This document shows positions 12,516-23,200 of a DNA stretch of 64,000 nucleotides, in pieces (the stretch's first letter is position 1; each line of letters opens with the position of its first letter). This DNA is from Liriodendron chinense (lineage: Eukaryota; Streptophyta; Magnoliopsida; Magnoliales; Magnoliaceae): contig ML058484.1 of NCBI GenBank assembly GCA_003013855.2, forward strand, positions 8,233,344-8,297,343, in the 5' to 3' direction. A program made the translations under genes and the position numbers. The notes beneath the pieces are model-generated. The model was not told the DNA's origin and made no database searches. It saw nothing but the letters and a program-made list of their open reading frames with translations.

Positions 12516-13180
12516 AGTTTGGAATCATTTGTTACGTGAATGAAATTGGTTGATATTTGGCAGTAGGAACTCTCCTCTTCCAAATGTTTTGGTTTGGATC
12601 CTCCATATTTTTTCTTCATGGTGGTGTGCATATGTTAGATGGGTTAGATGTTAAACACATACCTTGTGGGCCCAAACTCTTCGCTTAAAATAAGAAAAAA
12701 GAAAAAGAAAAAAAAGTAGCAATTTAAGTAATTTCTCATCTTAAAAGGCACAGCTCAGGAATTTTAGGTTCACCAAAGCACTATGTAGTAAATTCTAAAA
12801 TTTTGAGAAATTCAACAATGAAAATTCATTTTATCCTTCCAACCACTAATTAAAAGGCTCCCTGAAAAAGGAGAAGAAAAACAAAAAGGGAGGCCACTAA
12901 ATCCCGTGTGAACTAGTGGAGCACACAGGAAAGTTGGTAGAAAAGGAAAAGAAAGAGCTAGACTAGTGTCCCAAAGTTTATTAAATTAAAATAAATAGCC
13001 ACCATACACGTGTCACAAATTGCTTCATTCTAAACCGTGAAGTCACGGGCCCACTTAATGACGTACAACCACCCAAAAACTACTATGATGTGACGTGTCC
13101 CTCATCATCCTGCATGAGAAACAGTCCCAAACTTATCCAGATATATAAAGCAGATGATAATGGGGCCCATAAGATGGATT

Positions 13181-13705
13181 GACGTGGATTAGGGCAGCGA
13201 TGATGTGTGATCTTTTGGGCGTTGTGGGGCCCACCTTGATGTATTTGTTTTATATCCACACTGTCAATCCGTTTTTCCGGCTCCGTTTAGGGACCTGATC
13301 CCAAAAATGAAGCAGATCCAAATCTCAAGTGGAACACACTATAGGAAATAGTGGTCAGTTGAACCCCCACGATTAAAAACTTCCTAGGGCCCACTGTAGT
13401 GTTTATTTTCCATTCAACCTATTGATAAGGTCACACATGCCTGAATGAATGGAAAACACAAATATCAGCTTGATCCAAAACTTTTGTGGCCCATGGGAAG
13501 TTTTTAATGGTGGGGTTCAATCACTAGAGTTTGCAATGGTGTGGTCCACTTGAGCTTTGGATCTTCTTCATTTTTTTTTGTTCATGAACTAAGATGAACT
13601 TGAAAAATGGATAAACGGCATGGATATCATCACAGCGGGCCCTATAGTGCCAACATATAACACACCGCCACCAGGGGTAGTGCAAGCAACACCAATCCGC
13701 ATCTG
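13181..13705. mobile_element. Mutator-type MITE, 525 bp, exact 9-bp target duplication
   Basis: Flanks agatggatt at 13172-13180 and 13706-13714 are identical. Ends GACGTGGATTAGG and CCAATCCGCATCTG. The left arm is GTGGGGCCCACCTTGATGTA; the centre CATTCAACCTATTGATAAGG; the right arm is the mirror. Confidence 0.85.
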
Positions 13706-13759
13706 AGATGGATTTAGAACTCATCGACGTACGAGCTATTCACACGGTCTCAACTTAAG

Positions 13760-14690
13760 CTGTGAGTCACCCTAGCCGGGTCCGGGTGAGTCATGGTGTT
13801 GTACCCATTGTTCTGAGTTTCCTGGGATTATTGAAATATCTCCCGATATTATCCCTATTTTCAATTCAGCTATATTGATAATACTAATAGTCTCAGAAAT
13901 TTCAGATATGGGTGATATATTTTTAAGTGTCACCAATATATTGATATCATCAATTTAATACCAATTTTTCTATTATGTAAATTTTAGGTGTCACTTGTAT
14001 TATTAGTGTATCGAGAATATTTTGATAAAATCATCAATGTATTGATATCACTAAAAATTTATTTATTAAAAAACTTTTTATTTCTTTTTTTGATGGGCAT
14101 ATGGTTGTATACCCTGCTCAAATTGTTGACAATAAGTGTGTCATCAATATTGTGAAATATTGATAGATATTTAGATAGATGGTTGAATGGATAGATGAGA
14201 TAGATGGAATTGTTGGACTTGTTTTTTATAATCCTTTTGAGTCCTCATTAAATGGATATTTATTATGTATGTTTTTTTTTGTAATTCTTTTATTTTTAAA
14301 TATGTAAATCTATGTATTCCCGCTTCAAAACCTCACATTGGGAATATTGAATATCTGACAAGAGAAGGGATCTGGGGACATGGTTAAAAGACTGTGACTC
14401 AGCCCGACTCGTTTAGTCTTGAGCTGAGTTGTGGCTCACTCGACGGAGGTGACTCGTGGTATCAAACCAGATCAGGTCGACTGAGTCTGAGTTGACTCAG
14501 ACGAGTGGCATCAGACTCGTCTTTGTCTTAAAACCACGTATTATAACCGTTTAGTACTAACATAAGAAAATTGCAAAATCTGAAAGATTCATACCTCTGT
14601 CCACTCTCCATGCATCACATGGGGTTTAGTTGTCACCACCGGAGTGCAACTTTATCGGGGAATAAGTGGGGCCCATGTGATGTATTCACT
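13760..14690. other. Intergenic, degenerate repeats
   Basis: 13800-14200 repeats 'ATATTGATA'-like words (TGATATCATCAAT, TATTGATATCACT). 14380-14540 is rich in GACTCG/CGAGTC words, like other GAGTCGAG-rich elements in this window. No gene. Confidence 0.4.
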
Positions 14691-15239
14691 ACATCTGACC
14701 GTTCATCAGATGCCTCGCCTCAAGTTGTCCTACGGGCGTAGAAGTCACCGCAAAAGGAAACTCATGTAGCCCTGGAACAGGGGGACAAATGGAAAGGTGA
14801 CGCTCACCCTTTATTTGAATGGGGCCCACCATGTTGTGTATACGGAATCCAGGCCGTAAAAACCCTTCATGCAGATGAAGGGTCGGGACAAAATTCAGCC
14901 TGTCATGCAATTCAGGTGTGCACGGGTGGGTGACAATCAAGGGTAGGCCTCCCTCCTTACTCCTTCCCATCCGAGTATCATATAGAGCTGATTTTCAGTA
15001 TCCGGGGGCATCCATGGACGCGGAATGCCTGTGCCCCTAGATGTTGCTGCCTCGTGACAAATCAATTCCGTCCGTCAGTTTTGTGAGACCACGATAGGAT
15101 AAGAATCTAAAAATTAGGTAGATCCAAAACTCATGTGGGCCATATCACGTGAAAACAGTCGGAAATTGATGTAGAAAGAGAACCCCTGTAATAAAGGGAG
15201 AAGATCATGCACATTCCTAAAACAAATGGATCAAAAAAA

Positions 15240-16080
15240 GATCAAAGAAAAAGTTGCAGAAAATAGTAACTTTTGAATTCCCGACAGCTTTTCGATGGAT
15301 TCTCGATAGATCTGGATCATCAGCAATGTCGGTCGCCCAACAACACTACTTCAGGCGCTCGAAATTTGCTTGATTTTTCAAGTTACTCTCTGGACAATTT
15401 TAAGGGTTTTCAGGCGCTCGAACTTGCGTGACCAGTTTATGAAAATTTCTAAATTTTGTTGATTTGTTTCATTTTCTAGTTAGAATTCTTTTCTTATGCA
15501 ATTAAAGTTTTCTAGAGTCAATTTTCTCTATTTATAGTCGTTTTAAACTCCTTGTTATTTATCTTTTAGTTAATATGAAACAAACTTTAAGTTTTTATTC
15601 TTTTTTCTCGTGGATTTGAGTTTTCCCTTATGGATTCAAAAAAGTCTGGTTGAGGAGTCCCATAAGCTCTGTGGATTTAGAGTAGTTATCCGTGAGAGAG
15701 ACAGTGATCGATCTCACCATGTCTATGCCTACGTCAAGTTGGTATCAAAGCGAGGACTCCACTCGTGTCAATTGCAACTAACGAAGGTATAAACAAAATC
15801 CTATGGACGGTGATCCAGGGATTCATTATCTTTTGGAGAGAATGGAAGCTCTCCACCGCAAGAGATGAAAGACGATGTAAGGGCTGTAGGCTTCCCTCGA
15901 CCATTTTGTAGATGCGTCAATTCCGCCACGTAATCAAATACATCGGGTGGATAAAAAAAATCGATCCTACAGGGGAATGATGGATCTCTCTAGCTATAAT
16001 GACTAGGATCACATCGACGAACGGCTCGTTGAAGTCGAGTACCAGCCTCGACTACATGCAAATTCCTAAAGAGAGAAAAG
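15240..16080 (+). mobile_element. LTR-retrotransposon 5' end: LTR remnant, primer-binding site, broken gag start
   Basis: LTR-like sequence to about 15735, then TTGGTATCAAAGC (15739-15751), close to the usual plant primer-binding site for initiator-Met tRNA (TGGTATCAGAGC). About 50 bp on, an ATG at 15803 opens a short gag-like frame that stops after 21 codons. The rest of the element is missing. The LTR family also appears at 10850-11480. Confidence 0.6.
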
Positions 16081-16097
16081 TTTCAATCGTGACTTAC

Positions 16098-16305
16098 CAG
16101 TTGAATTTCTCGTCTAGTTCATCTTTTTTGGCTTTTTGACGAGAAATTGAAAATTTGTGGTCGAAAATGCCCCTTTGACAGATTCCTCTTGGGCACTATG
16201 GATTCCCCCTGAGCACATGGTGATCAAAGGGGCATTCTTAACCATAAAATTTTCAATTTCTCATCACAAGGCCAAGAAAGATGAGCCAAACAAGAAATTG
16301 AACTT
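16098..16305. repeat. Hairpin-forming foldback element
   Basis: Two arms of about 80 bp. The left begins AGTTGAATTTCTCGTC and ends AAATGCCCCTTTGA; the right begins TCAAAGGGGCATT and ends AAGAAATTGAACT. They pair at about 80% around a loop of about 45 bp. It lies directly upstream of duplication copy B. Confidence 0.75.
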
Positions 16306-16337
16306 TAAATAAAAATAGCCACTGGGCTATACTTGTA

Positions 16338-17643
16338 CGATTGTGTCACACAGGATCACTTATGACATTTGACAACATTGGTGTGACCGGACAATTGGAT
16401 ACACCCAACTTTTGGGGTGTCCCATTTTTATGAAGGAGAAATGTAAAAAGTTGGACAGGTGAGATGTCATACAAACACCATGGTGGGCCACACACGTTAA
16501 CCAGTTGAACATACAATTAATCATGCGTGACCATTCCTCTTACTTAAAATTGGTGTGAAAAAGTCTGTATGGATTATATATTGTATTAGGGTGTATAATG
16601 AAACTATCACTTTTAAACCACATTTTATGTATTGAATCTACATGATGAGATCTACTACTAAACATAAAGGCCTCTTGGTGGGCCATTCCTGCAGGGCGGC
16701 TGTGAGCCCTCAGTTTTATTTGACAAGCTATGACAATCATTCCACACAATACTATCGTTTTATACACGTATCCTTTAGTGGATCTTTGTCCAATGAGAGC
16801 TGATCACCTACCAGCTGTCTACAAGGCCAGAGTGCTGCTGACCTTTTTAGCCACAAAATATTCAGATTAAAAAAAAAAAAATCATCCATCCACACCTCCC
16901 TCGTGTAATTTTACATGGCTGAAAATGTTTTTACTGTAAAAGATGTTGCAAGTGGAAGCGGATTGCGTCCAAACCCCCCCCCCCCCCCCCGACAATAATC
17001 CGTCCGACCAGGGGCTCTTGTAGGGCCCACCATGATATATCTGTTTATCAAGGCCATCCATATCATTTTAATGTATGAGCCCAAAAATGAGGCAGATCTA
17101 ACGCTCAAGTGGACCACACCAAACAGTGAGCTTGGGTTGTAGTAATTAGTAAATGCACAAAGCATTACATGTAAGTTGCATTAAATGCATGCAATGTTAA
17201 ATGTAAGAGTAATCTCTGGTGTGGTCTACTTGAAAAACGGTTTTGCCTCATTTCTGGGCTCCTTTCTTTAAATAATCTCCAAAAATGAATGGACATTGTG
17301 GATAATTGCATACATCATGGTGGGCCCCACAGGAGCCCCTAATTGGAGGTAATCTCCCTTGCAAGCAGTTGTAAGTGGTCAATTTTCTTTTTAAATAAAT
17401 CTATAGCAAATATAACAGATTTTAGGTAACTTGTGCTTTTAAAAATAATGCTTAAAAAATAACTTTTTGACCAAGAAACTTAGTTGGGTGATTATAATTA
17501 AGAAGAGATTTAGCAGTATTGGATTAAGCCTAATGAACGGTTCGGATAGGTGATATATATGCCAATTAGTTCAAAATGCAACTACATTGGCGCGAAGGTT
17601 TCCATACACTGCTGTAAATAAACCATAGACTAATATAACGTGG
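16338..17643 (+). repeat. 1.3-kb direct duplication, copy B
   Basis: Same content as 9335-10640. Only the last 40 or so bases of the nested CAATGTTG MITE are present. It has a C17 run (16974-16990) where copy A has five C's. Confidence 0.9.
16954..17367. mobile_element. Foldback MITE in duplication copy B
   Basis: Counterpart of the element at 9954-10357, with the same ends and the same flanking pair gttgcaagt / gttgtaagt. Its right arm keeps the full TACATCATGGTGGGCCCCAC. Confidence 0.65.
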
Positions 17644-18146
17644 TTTGGGTGGATCCCCAGATCCACTGAGGTAGGTGGATGGGGCCACTTTGATGTATGT
17701 ACATTACATCTCTACCGTCCATGCATTTTGAAAGCTCATTTTAGGGCATTATCTAAAAAATGAAGCAGATCCAAATTTTAGGTGGACCATACCACATGAA
17801 ATAGCAGTGATTGAATCCACACCATTAAAAATTTCATGGGGACCACTGGAATATCTATTTTCCATCCAAACTGTTGAAAAGGTCACAAACACCTTCATGA
17901 AGATGGTAAACAAATATCAGCTTGACCCAAAACTTTTGTGACCCATGAGAATTTTTTAATGGTTGAATAACATTGTTTACTGTATTATAGTCCACCTGAG
18001 ATTTGGATCTACTTTATTTTTTAAGGCATGATCTAAAATTAGTTTTCAAAACAAATGGACGGTGTGGATGTAATACACACATCACACAGCCGACGGCACG
18101 GCAAGGGATCCACCCACCTCGGTGGATCCGGGGATCCAGCGAAGCC
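17642..18146. mobile_element. Foldback MITE, GGATCC-terminus subfamily (NLA promoter)
   Basis: Left GGATCCCCAGATCCACTGAG, right CTCGGTGGATCCGGGGATCC: inverted termini. The standard arms (GTGGACCATACCACATGAAA) and centre are present. Same subfamily as 29859-30243, 33425-33915, 39163-39556 and 54160-54665. Confidence 0.75.
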
Positions 18147-18214
18147 GCGCCCCGGCACTCCACAGACAACCGGACAGTAGGCCCCACACGGAATGAGTAA
18201 ACTGTGCGTCGTGC

Positions 18215-18732
18215 GGGAGTTGATTCGGCCAGGTAGGGGTAACACCAAGTTACCGAGGGGCCCATCTTGATGTATTTTTTGTACATCCACACTGTCCATC
18301 CGTTTTTCCAGATCATTTTAAGGCATGAGCCCAAAAATAAAGTATATCTGAATCTAAGGTAGACCACACCACAGGAAACAGTGGTGATTTAACACACACC
18401 GTTAAAAACTTCCAAAAGCCCACGTAATCTTTATTTTCCATCCAACATGTTGATAAGGTCACACAGACCTGGATGAAGGGAAAATAAATATCATCTCGGT
18501 CCAAAACTTTTGTGGTCCACAAGTAAATTTTAATGGTGGACATTCAATAATCATTGCTTCCTATGGTATGGTCCACCTGAGATTTCGATCTAATTTTATT
18601 ATCTCCCGATGCCCTAAAATGATCTGAAAAAACGGATGGACGGTGTGGATTTAGAACACATACATCAAAGTGAGCCCATCGGTCACGGCCTGACCGAACT
18701 GGGTAGTACCCCGACTGACCGAATCCGCTCCC
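18215..18732. mobile_element. Mutator-type MITE in the NLA promoter, 9-bp flanks
   Basis: Ends GGGAGTTGATTCGGCCAGG and CCGAATCCGCTCCC. Flanks gcgtcgtgc and gcgtaatgc agree at 7 of 9 bases. The arms carry GGGGCCCATCTTGATGTA and its mirror. Confidence 0.75.
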
Positions 18733-18786
18733 GCGTAATGCTGGCCACGTAAGATCGCCGTTGCGAGATGTACTCGACTTAAAAGA

Positions 18787-19125
18787 AGGGAGTTATTTGA
18801 TACTCTGGCTGCGTACGAAAGTTAATACACAGTCGCTCATAAATTCTAAACGTTGATCAAAACCGATCTAATACTGGATCCCGATATCTATAAGTCACTC
18901 TACCAAAATCAGATTGATTGAACAATCCTGACCTTTGATTCGTGAACACTTTTATCGTTGAATTAGAACGGCAGAGATCTTTCATTTTTAACCGTCAGTT
19001 AGATGTCCACCAATACGGAAATCAGAAAATCAAGCAATCTTAATTTTTCGACAGTTTAATTTGAATTACTTCTGGTGCCTGCGTATCATCCATCACACTC
19101 TACCGGAGTATCAAAGCTTCTCTCT
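18787..19125. mobile_element. TACTCTGGC-type MITE, closest element to the NLA leader
   Basis: Left GGGAGTTATTTGATACTCTG, right CCGGAGTATCAAAGCTTCTC. The interior shares AAATCAGATTGATTGAACAA-like and CAGTTTAATTTGAATTA sequence with other copies (54735-55095, 40195-40305). It ends about 585 bp before the start codon. Confidence 0.65.
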
Positions 19126-19291
19126 ACATAAATAGACAGAACAGCCAAAAGCAGAATCTGAAAGCACACGCTTGTCAATGTGACTCATCAAATCCATCGA
19201 ACCTTCCCTTCTACACCTGATAAAATCAGAGAAATATGAATTCCAACGAATTGGGTCCGTAGAAAATCCATTTCTCAGTACATATTTCATT

Positions 19292-19312
19292 TCTTTGTAG
19301 ATTGTCATTTGG
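19292..19312 (+). promoter_or_regulatory. miR827-like target site, second copy
   Basis: Exactly 100 bp upstream of the best copy and identical to it except for one T-to-A change inside the core (TTTGTAGATTGTCAT). It is part of the same tandem unit and pairs less well. Confidence 0.45.
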
Positions 19313-19318
19313 GTTTTG

Positions 19319-19350
<32 letters not shown>

Positions 19351-19391
19351 TTGCGTGTGAAGAAAATTCATTTCTCAGTACACACATCATT

Positions 19392-19412
19392 TCTTTGTTG
19401 ATTGTCATTTGG
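19392..19412 (+). promoter_or_regulatory. miR827-like target site, best copy
   Basis: The sequence reads TCTTTGTTGATTGTCATTTG and one more G. Against the complement of Arabidopsis miR827 (as I recall it), the core TTTGTTGAT and GTCAT match. There is a mismatch at miRNA position 10, G:U pairs at positions 1, 2 and 4, and two mismatches at the miRNA 3' end. NLA's 5'UTR is the known miR827 target in Arabidopsis, so position and sequence agree. The position-10 mismatch would weaken cleavage unless the local miR827 differs there. Confidence 0.6.
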
Positions 19413-19641
19413 GTTTTGTTGGAAAGAGAGAGAGAGTTGGGTGTGAAGAAAATCCATTTCTCAATCCACAGAGAGGGAGAGAGAGGGACAAAGGGAGACT
19501 GTGTGTTGGGTTTGAAGAAAATCCATTTAAGAGTTGGGTGTGAAGAAAATCCATTTCTCAATCCATAGAGAGAGGGAGAGACAGAGGGAGAGTGTGTGTT
19601 GTGTTTGAAGAAAATCCATTTCTTAATACATACATATTATT

Positions 19642-19662
19642 CCTTCGTAGATTTTAATTTGG
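19642..19662 (+). promoter_or_regulatory. Decayed third copy of the miR827-like site
   Basis: CCTTCGTAGATTTTAATTTG occupies the equivalent place in the last leader repeat unit, before the (GA)n next to the start codon. Several core positions are lost, so binding is unlikely. Confidence 0.3.
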
Positions 19663-19667
19663 ATTTT

Positions 19668-19670
<3 letters not shown>

Positions 19671-19709
<39 letters not shown>
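19671..19709 (+). repeat. (GA)n abutting the NLA start codon
   Basis: An uninterrupted GA run ends directly at the ATG. Related GA tracts lie at about 19322-19350 and 19424-19437. GA repeats in leaders are binding sites for BBR/BPC GAGA factors; that they act here is inference. Confidence 0.8.
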
Positions 19710-19714
<5 letters not shown>

Positions 19715-19881
19715 GTTCTGTAAGAGATATCAGGAATACATGCAGGGGCAGGAGAAAAAGCTTCCTGGGGTTGGATTCAAGAAGCTGAAGAAGATTTTGA
19801 AGAGGTGTAGGAGAGAAGTTCAGCCCCAGAAAGAGAGAAATGGGATTCTCTCCATACCCAAATGCCCAGATCATTGCACTG
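19710..19881 (+). CDS. NLA: NLA exon 1 (SPX N-terminus)
   Basis: Residues 1-57 plus one base of codon 58. The ATG directly follows a (GA)n run and is the first ATG after position 19245. The donor is g|gtaaaa at 19882. The last residues, CPDHCT, join to VCDGTFF of exon 2, which matches the family's Cys-rich loop. Confidence 0.93.
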
Positions 19882-20218
19882 GTAAAAGGGAATTTTTATT
19901 TCTCACCAGTCTTCTTTTTCTTGTTTTCTGTTCTGTTTTTTTTTTTTTTTTAATCTTTTGTTCTTATGTTGCAAGTACCATTCTGCCTGCTGGATTGAAT
20001 GATGGAATGTGGTGAAAGTGATGAAATTACGTGTTCCTTGTTTTATTTGTTGGTTTGTTTATATAAATTGTCTGAAATCACTTGTTTTTACGCCTGTAAA
20101 ATCCTTTTAGTTGTAAAGGGTTGACAGGGAAAGACACTACAAAGGGTGTTTGGATGCCTGGTTTTGCTTGTAAACTGTTTACAGGCTTTTACAGGAAAAG
20201 GGTGCTTTTTGAATCCTG

Positions 20219-20290
<72 letters not shown>

Positions 20291-23200
20291 GTCTGACTCT
20301 TCATTTTTTTGTTTGAAAAAGAGATGATGGATGGTTTGATGATAATTTCATAAGCAAGAAATTTCATTTTTTTTCCTTTTGCTTCAGATTTTGATAACGC
20401 TTTTATCTTTTAGATTCTTTCTTTTTTTTAATCTTGTCATTGAGTTGGAATTACTCTCATGGTGTGATGTAAAGGCTGTTACGGAAAAAAAAACCCCTAA
20501 TGGCTGTAACGGCTCTGTAATGGACCGTTACGGGCTAATACCGGTTTTTCAGATTTTTTCTCAATAAAAAAAAGAGTGACTGTAACGGCCATTGCACCCT
20601 GTATCGTAAAGGTAACAGTTATGGCAGTTACAACCACCGTTAGTGTTACAGAATACCTTGCTCTGTTAGGAAAAAAGAAAGAAAGGGGTAGATAATTTAT
20701 GATTTTTCTTGTTTTTAGCTTTTTTTTAATGAAAATAATAATGCCCTGTTAAAGGAAATTTTCTATAATTTTTGTTTCTTTTCAAAACTTTTTCTTTTTT
20801 GGCACCGGAATTGAGAACAAAAAGTTAGATACATCGTTTATTTTTCTATGTTTGATTGAGCCTTCTTCATTCTTAATTCTTTTTTAATTCTAAATAGAAG
20901 AATAGGCAGTTTGCTCCTCACTGTACAGTTGATCTGGTGGGCCACCTTATGGATTGGCTATGGGGCCAATGATGATTGGACAACTCTGACCATCTAGTTG
21001 TTGTGAGCTTTTTCTGTTGAACATGGACAGCTACTCCAATCTTAGCTAACTGCTCCTTTAGTGGGCCACTGATTGGATGTTTAATACAGTCCCGATCACC
21101 ACACATGTTTCAGTCACTGTTTCATTTTATCTTCAGCTTATCTTGATATGGTGATTCTGATCCTGACAGTGATGTGCATAGCTGTAACTAGACTAAGTGC
21201 TTGTTTGTTTCACTAATTACCATAGTAATGTAAAGGAAATGTGCAATGAATACAAATTACTTTACCTGTCTCCTAACAACATCTACATTTGACTGCCGAT
21301 TCTTGTGTTTGGTTTATTGGCTGTAAAATCATAATGATAGTATTTTTTCATTAGTTTATTGTCAAACCATCATCAAAATACATTGATGTCACTATTTGGA
21401 TTTAAGATTTTCATGGTAATGTCATGGAAATATGCAATAATTACAAATTCCTTTACTCGTCTCCTGAATGCATTTGCATTTGCTTGACAATTCCTATGTT
21501 TGATTTAGTAGTGGTAAAATCGTAATGATGACACATTTCCTTTACATTATCGGGGTAATTGGCAAAATAAATGGGCCTTGCATTCTTTCTTGCAAAAAGG
21601 TCATCTTTTCATATCATGTTCCAATGTCATTTTCATTGATGTCACTAGAGAGCAGAATCTCTACAAATATGCAATATGTGTTCTTTCCTCTTATTGGATA
21701 CGTATAGAAGAATTTTAAAAACAAGTGCAGCTCTCCCAAATGAGTTAAGCAGGGCATTTCTTCCATGATCATTAGCTGGGCTCTCATTAGACCCAAGTTC
21801 AAGTGTATTTGGGCTCCTGTTGGATCCCCCCCTAAGGGAACTGTGTCCGGTTTTTTGTTGTGGGTCATTGTTTGGCTCGGTATCCAATGTCAAGCTAGTG
21901 ACAAGAGGGTCACTAGTGGCCATTGCTGTCATTGTTAATATCGTCACCATTCAAAAAAAAAAAAAAAAAAACAGAAGGTTTTACATAATGCATCAAAATT
22001 ATTTTTCTGCCAAAAACTATATTGTGATTACTTTCTACATCATGCATGGCACTCATTCATAAAAATCACATTGTCCTTCAGTTTTTTTTACCCCCCTCAA
22101 TATAAATGAGTAAATTCAATGGTTAAAGATCGGATTTCTTGAAGGCTTGAATGATCAAAGTCCACAACACACTGCTTATGCTCAAATTATTCTTTTCTTC
22201 TTTTGGGTTAGTTTAGAGAGATGTATTAACAGAAGCTGAAAAAGAGCAAGCACAAGCCTCTAGACCATGCTCGCTAAGAAGTAAGCCATCAAACTTATCT
22301 AAAAATGTGACTGATCTTCTAGTCCTCAAATTGGTTGAGCATTTGATTAGATTTTCTGACCAGTGTCACTATCTCCCATAGTGGAGTAATTGGCCTCTTC
22401 ATCGTCCACACTAGCTTCATCAAATCCCCCTTGATTTCTATTTGCTTGATGTTCTATAGCTGGTTATAACATGAAATCCACAAAATTTTCATTGAATGGT
22501 CTATTATACCCAAGCTGATACCTAATAAATCTACAAAGCTCATCACACATTAAATCTGCCCTTTTTGTTCTACCTTTGGCAGCCCGACAACATTCTCTCT
22601 TTTTGGTTTTTCTTAAAGTGGCTTCCGGATGCTTTGGGGTGTTAGTAGATGGTGGATGTTGTTGGAGTTTGAATTGGTGAATAAGGAACTGATTTAATAT
22701 CTTCATTTTAACTTTCTCTATATCCCATATGTATTGCTTGGCTTCTAAGGATGGAAGGAGCGGAAGGTATAAGATTAAGATGTCCAACACCATTATGGGA
22801 TGTCCAGGCCTCCAAGAATGGAAATGGAAATGAATTTGTTGCTATAAATTCATCCGTTAGTTTCACAAGAGCTCCTCTGTAGAATTCTGATATCTCTTCA
22901 TCAAACAGCTTTGATTAGTGCCTAAAATGGAAAATCATCGAGCAATATCTTGCCACTCGGAGAAAAAAAGAAAAATGTGACTTTATTTTCTCATTTGTTT
23001 GAGAGTTGTAGCATGTTGGCGTTCATCAGTTACTGTGTGAAATCCAAGAGAGCTTTGTAGATCTCCCAATTCCCCCATTCAATCCTTTGTATCTCTTTGA
23101 ATGTTCTACCAAGATCTTCAGTTTCTATTCCGAAGCTAGTAATGGGAAAGCTCGTTCTAAAGGAAGTTGAGGGATTTTCTACTTAATGAAATGCAGTTCT

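Larger units (their letters stand above)
19245..19709 (+). promoter_or_regulatory. NLA 5' leader: ATG-free, internally repeated
   Basis: There is no ATG on the + strand between 19245 and the start codon, although the stretch is repetitive. The motif GAAAATCCATTTCTCA (with variants) occurs about six times (near 19262, 19359, 19446, 19515, 19544 and 19607), separated by GA-rich tracts. Two units are spaced exactly 100 bp apart. The transcription start is not visible; ACATAAATAG near 19127 is a possible TATA element, but transcripts starting there would include ATGs near 19178 and 19234. Confidence 0.6.

Noticed and set aside
19260..19620. CRISPR-like array
   Set aside because: Repeats of about 16-20 bp with irregular GA-rich spacers in a plant gene leader; they are tandem duplications.
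20121..20327. Open frames with long Arg-Glu or Ser-Leu runs
   Set aside because: They are translations of (GA)n microsatellites, here and at 19302-19568, 19596-20015 and 37591-37884, not proteins. Only the NLA exon 1 part of the 19596 frame is coding.
22464..22793. 109-codon minus-strand frame in NLA intron 1
   Set aside because: It lies in an intron on the opposite strand with no recognisable domain. It may be transposon-derived but is not supported as a gene.
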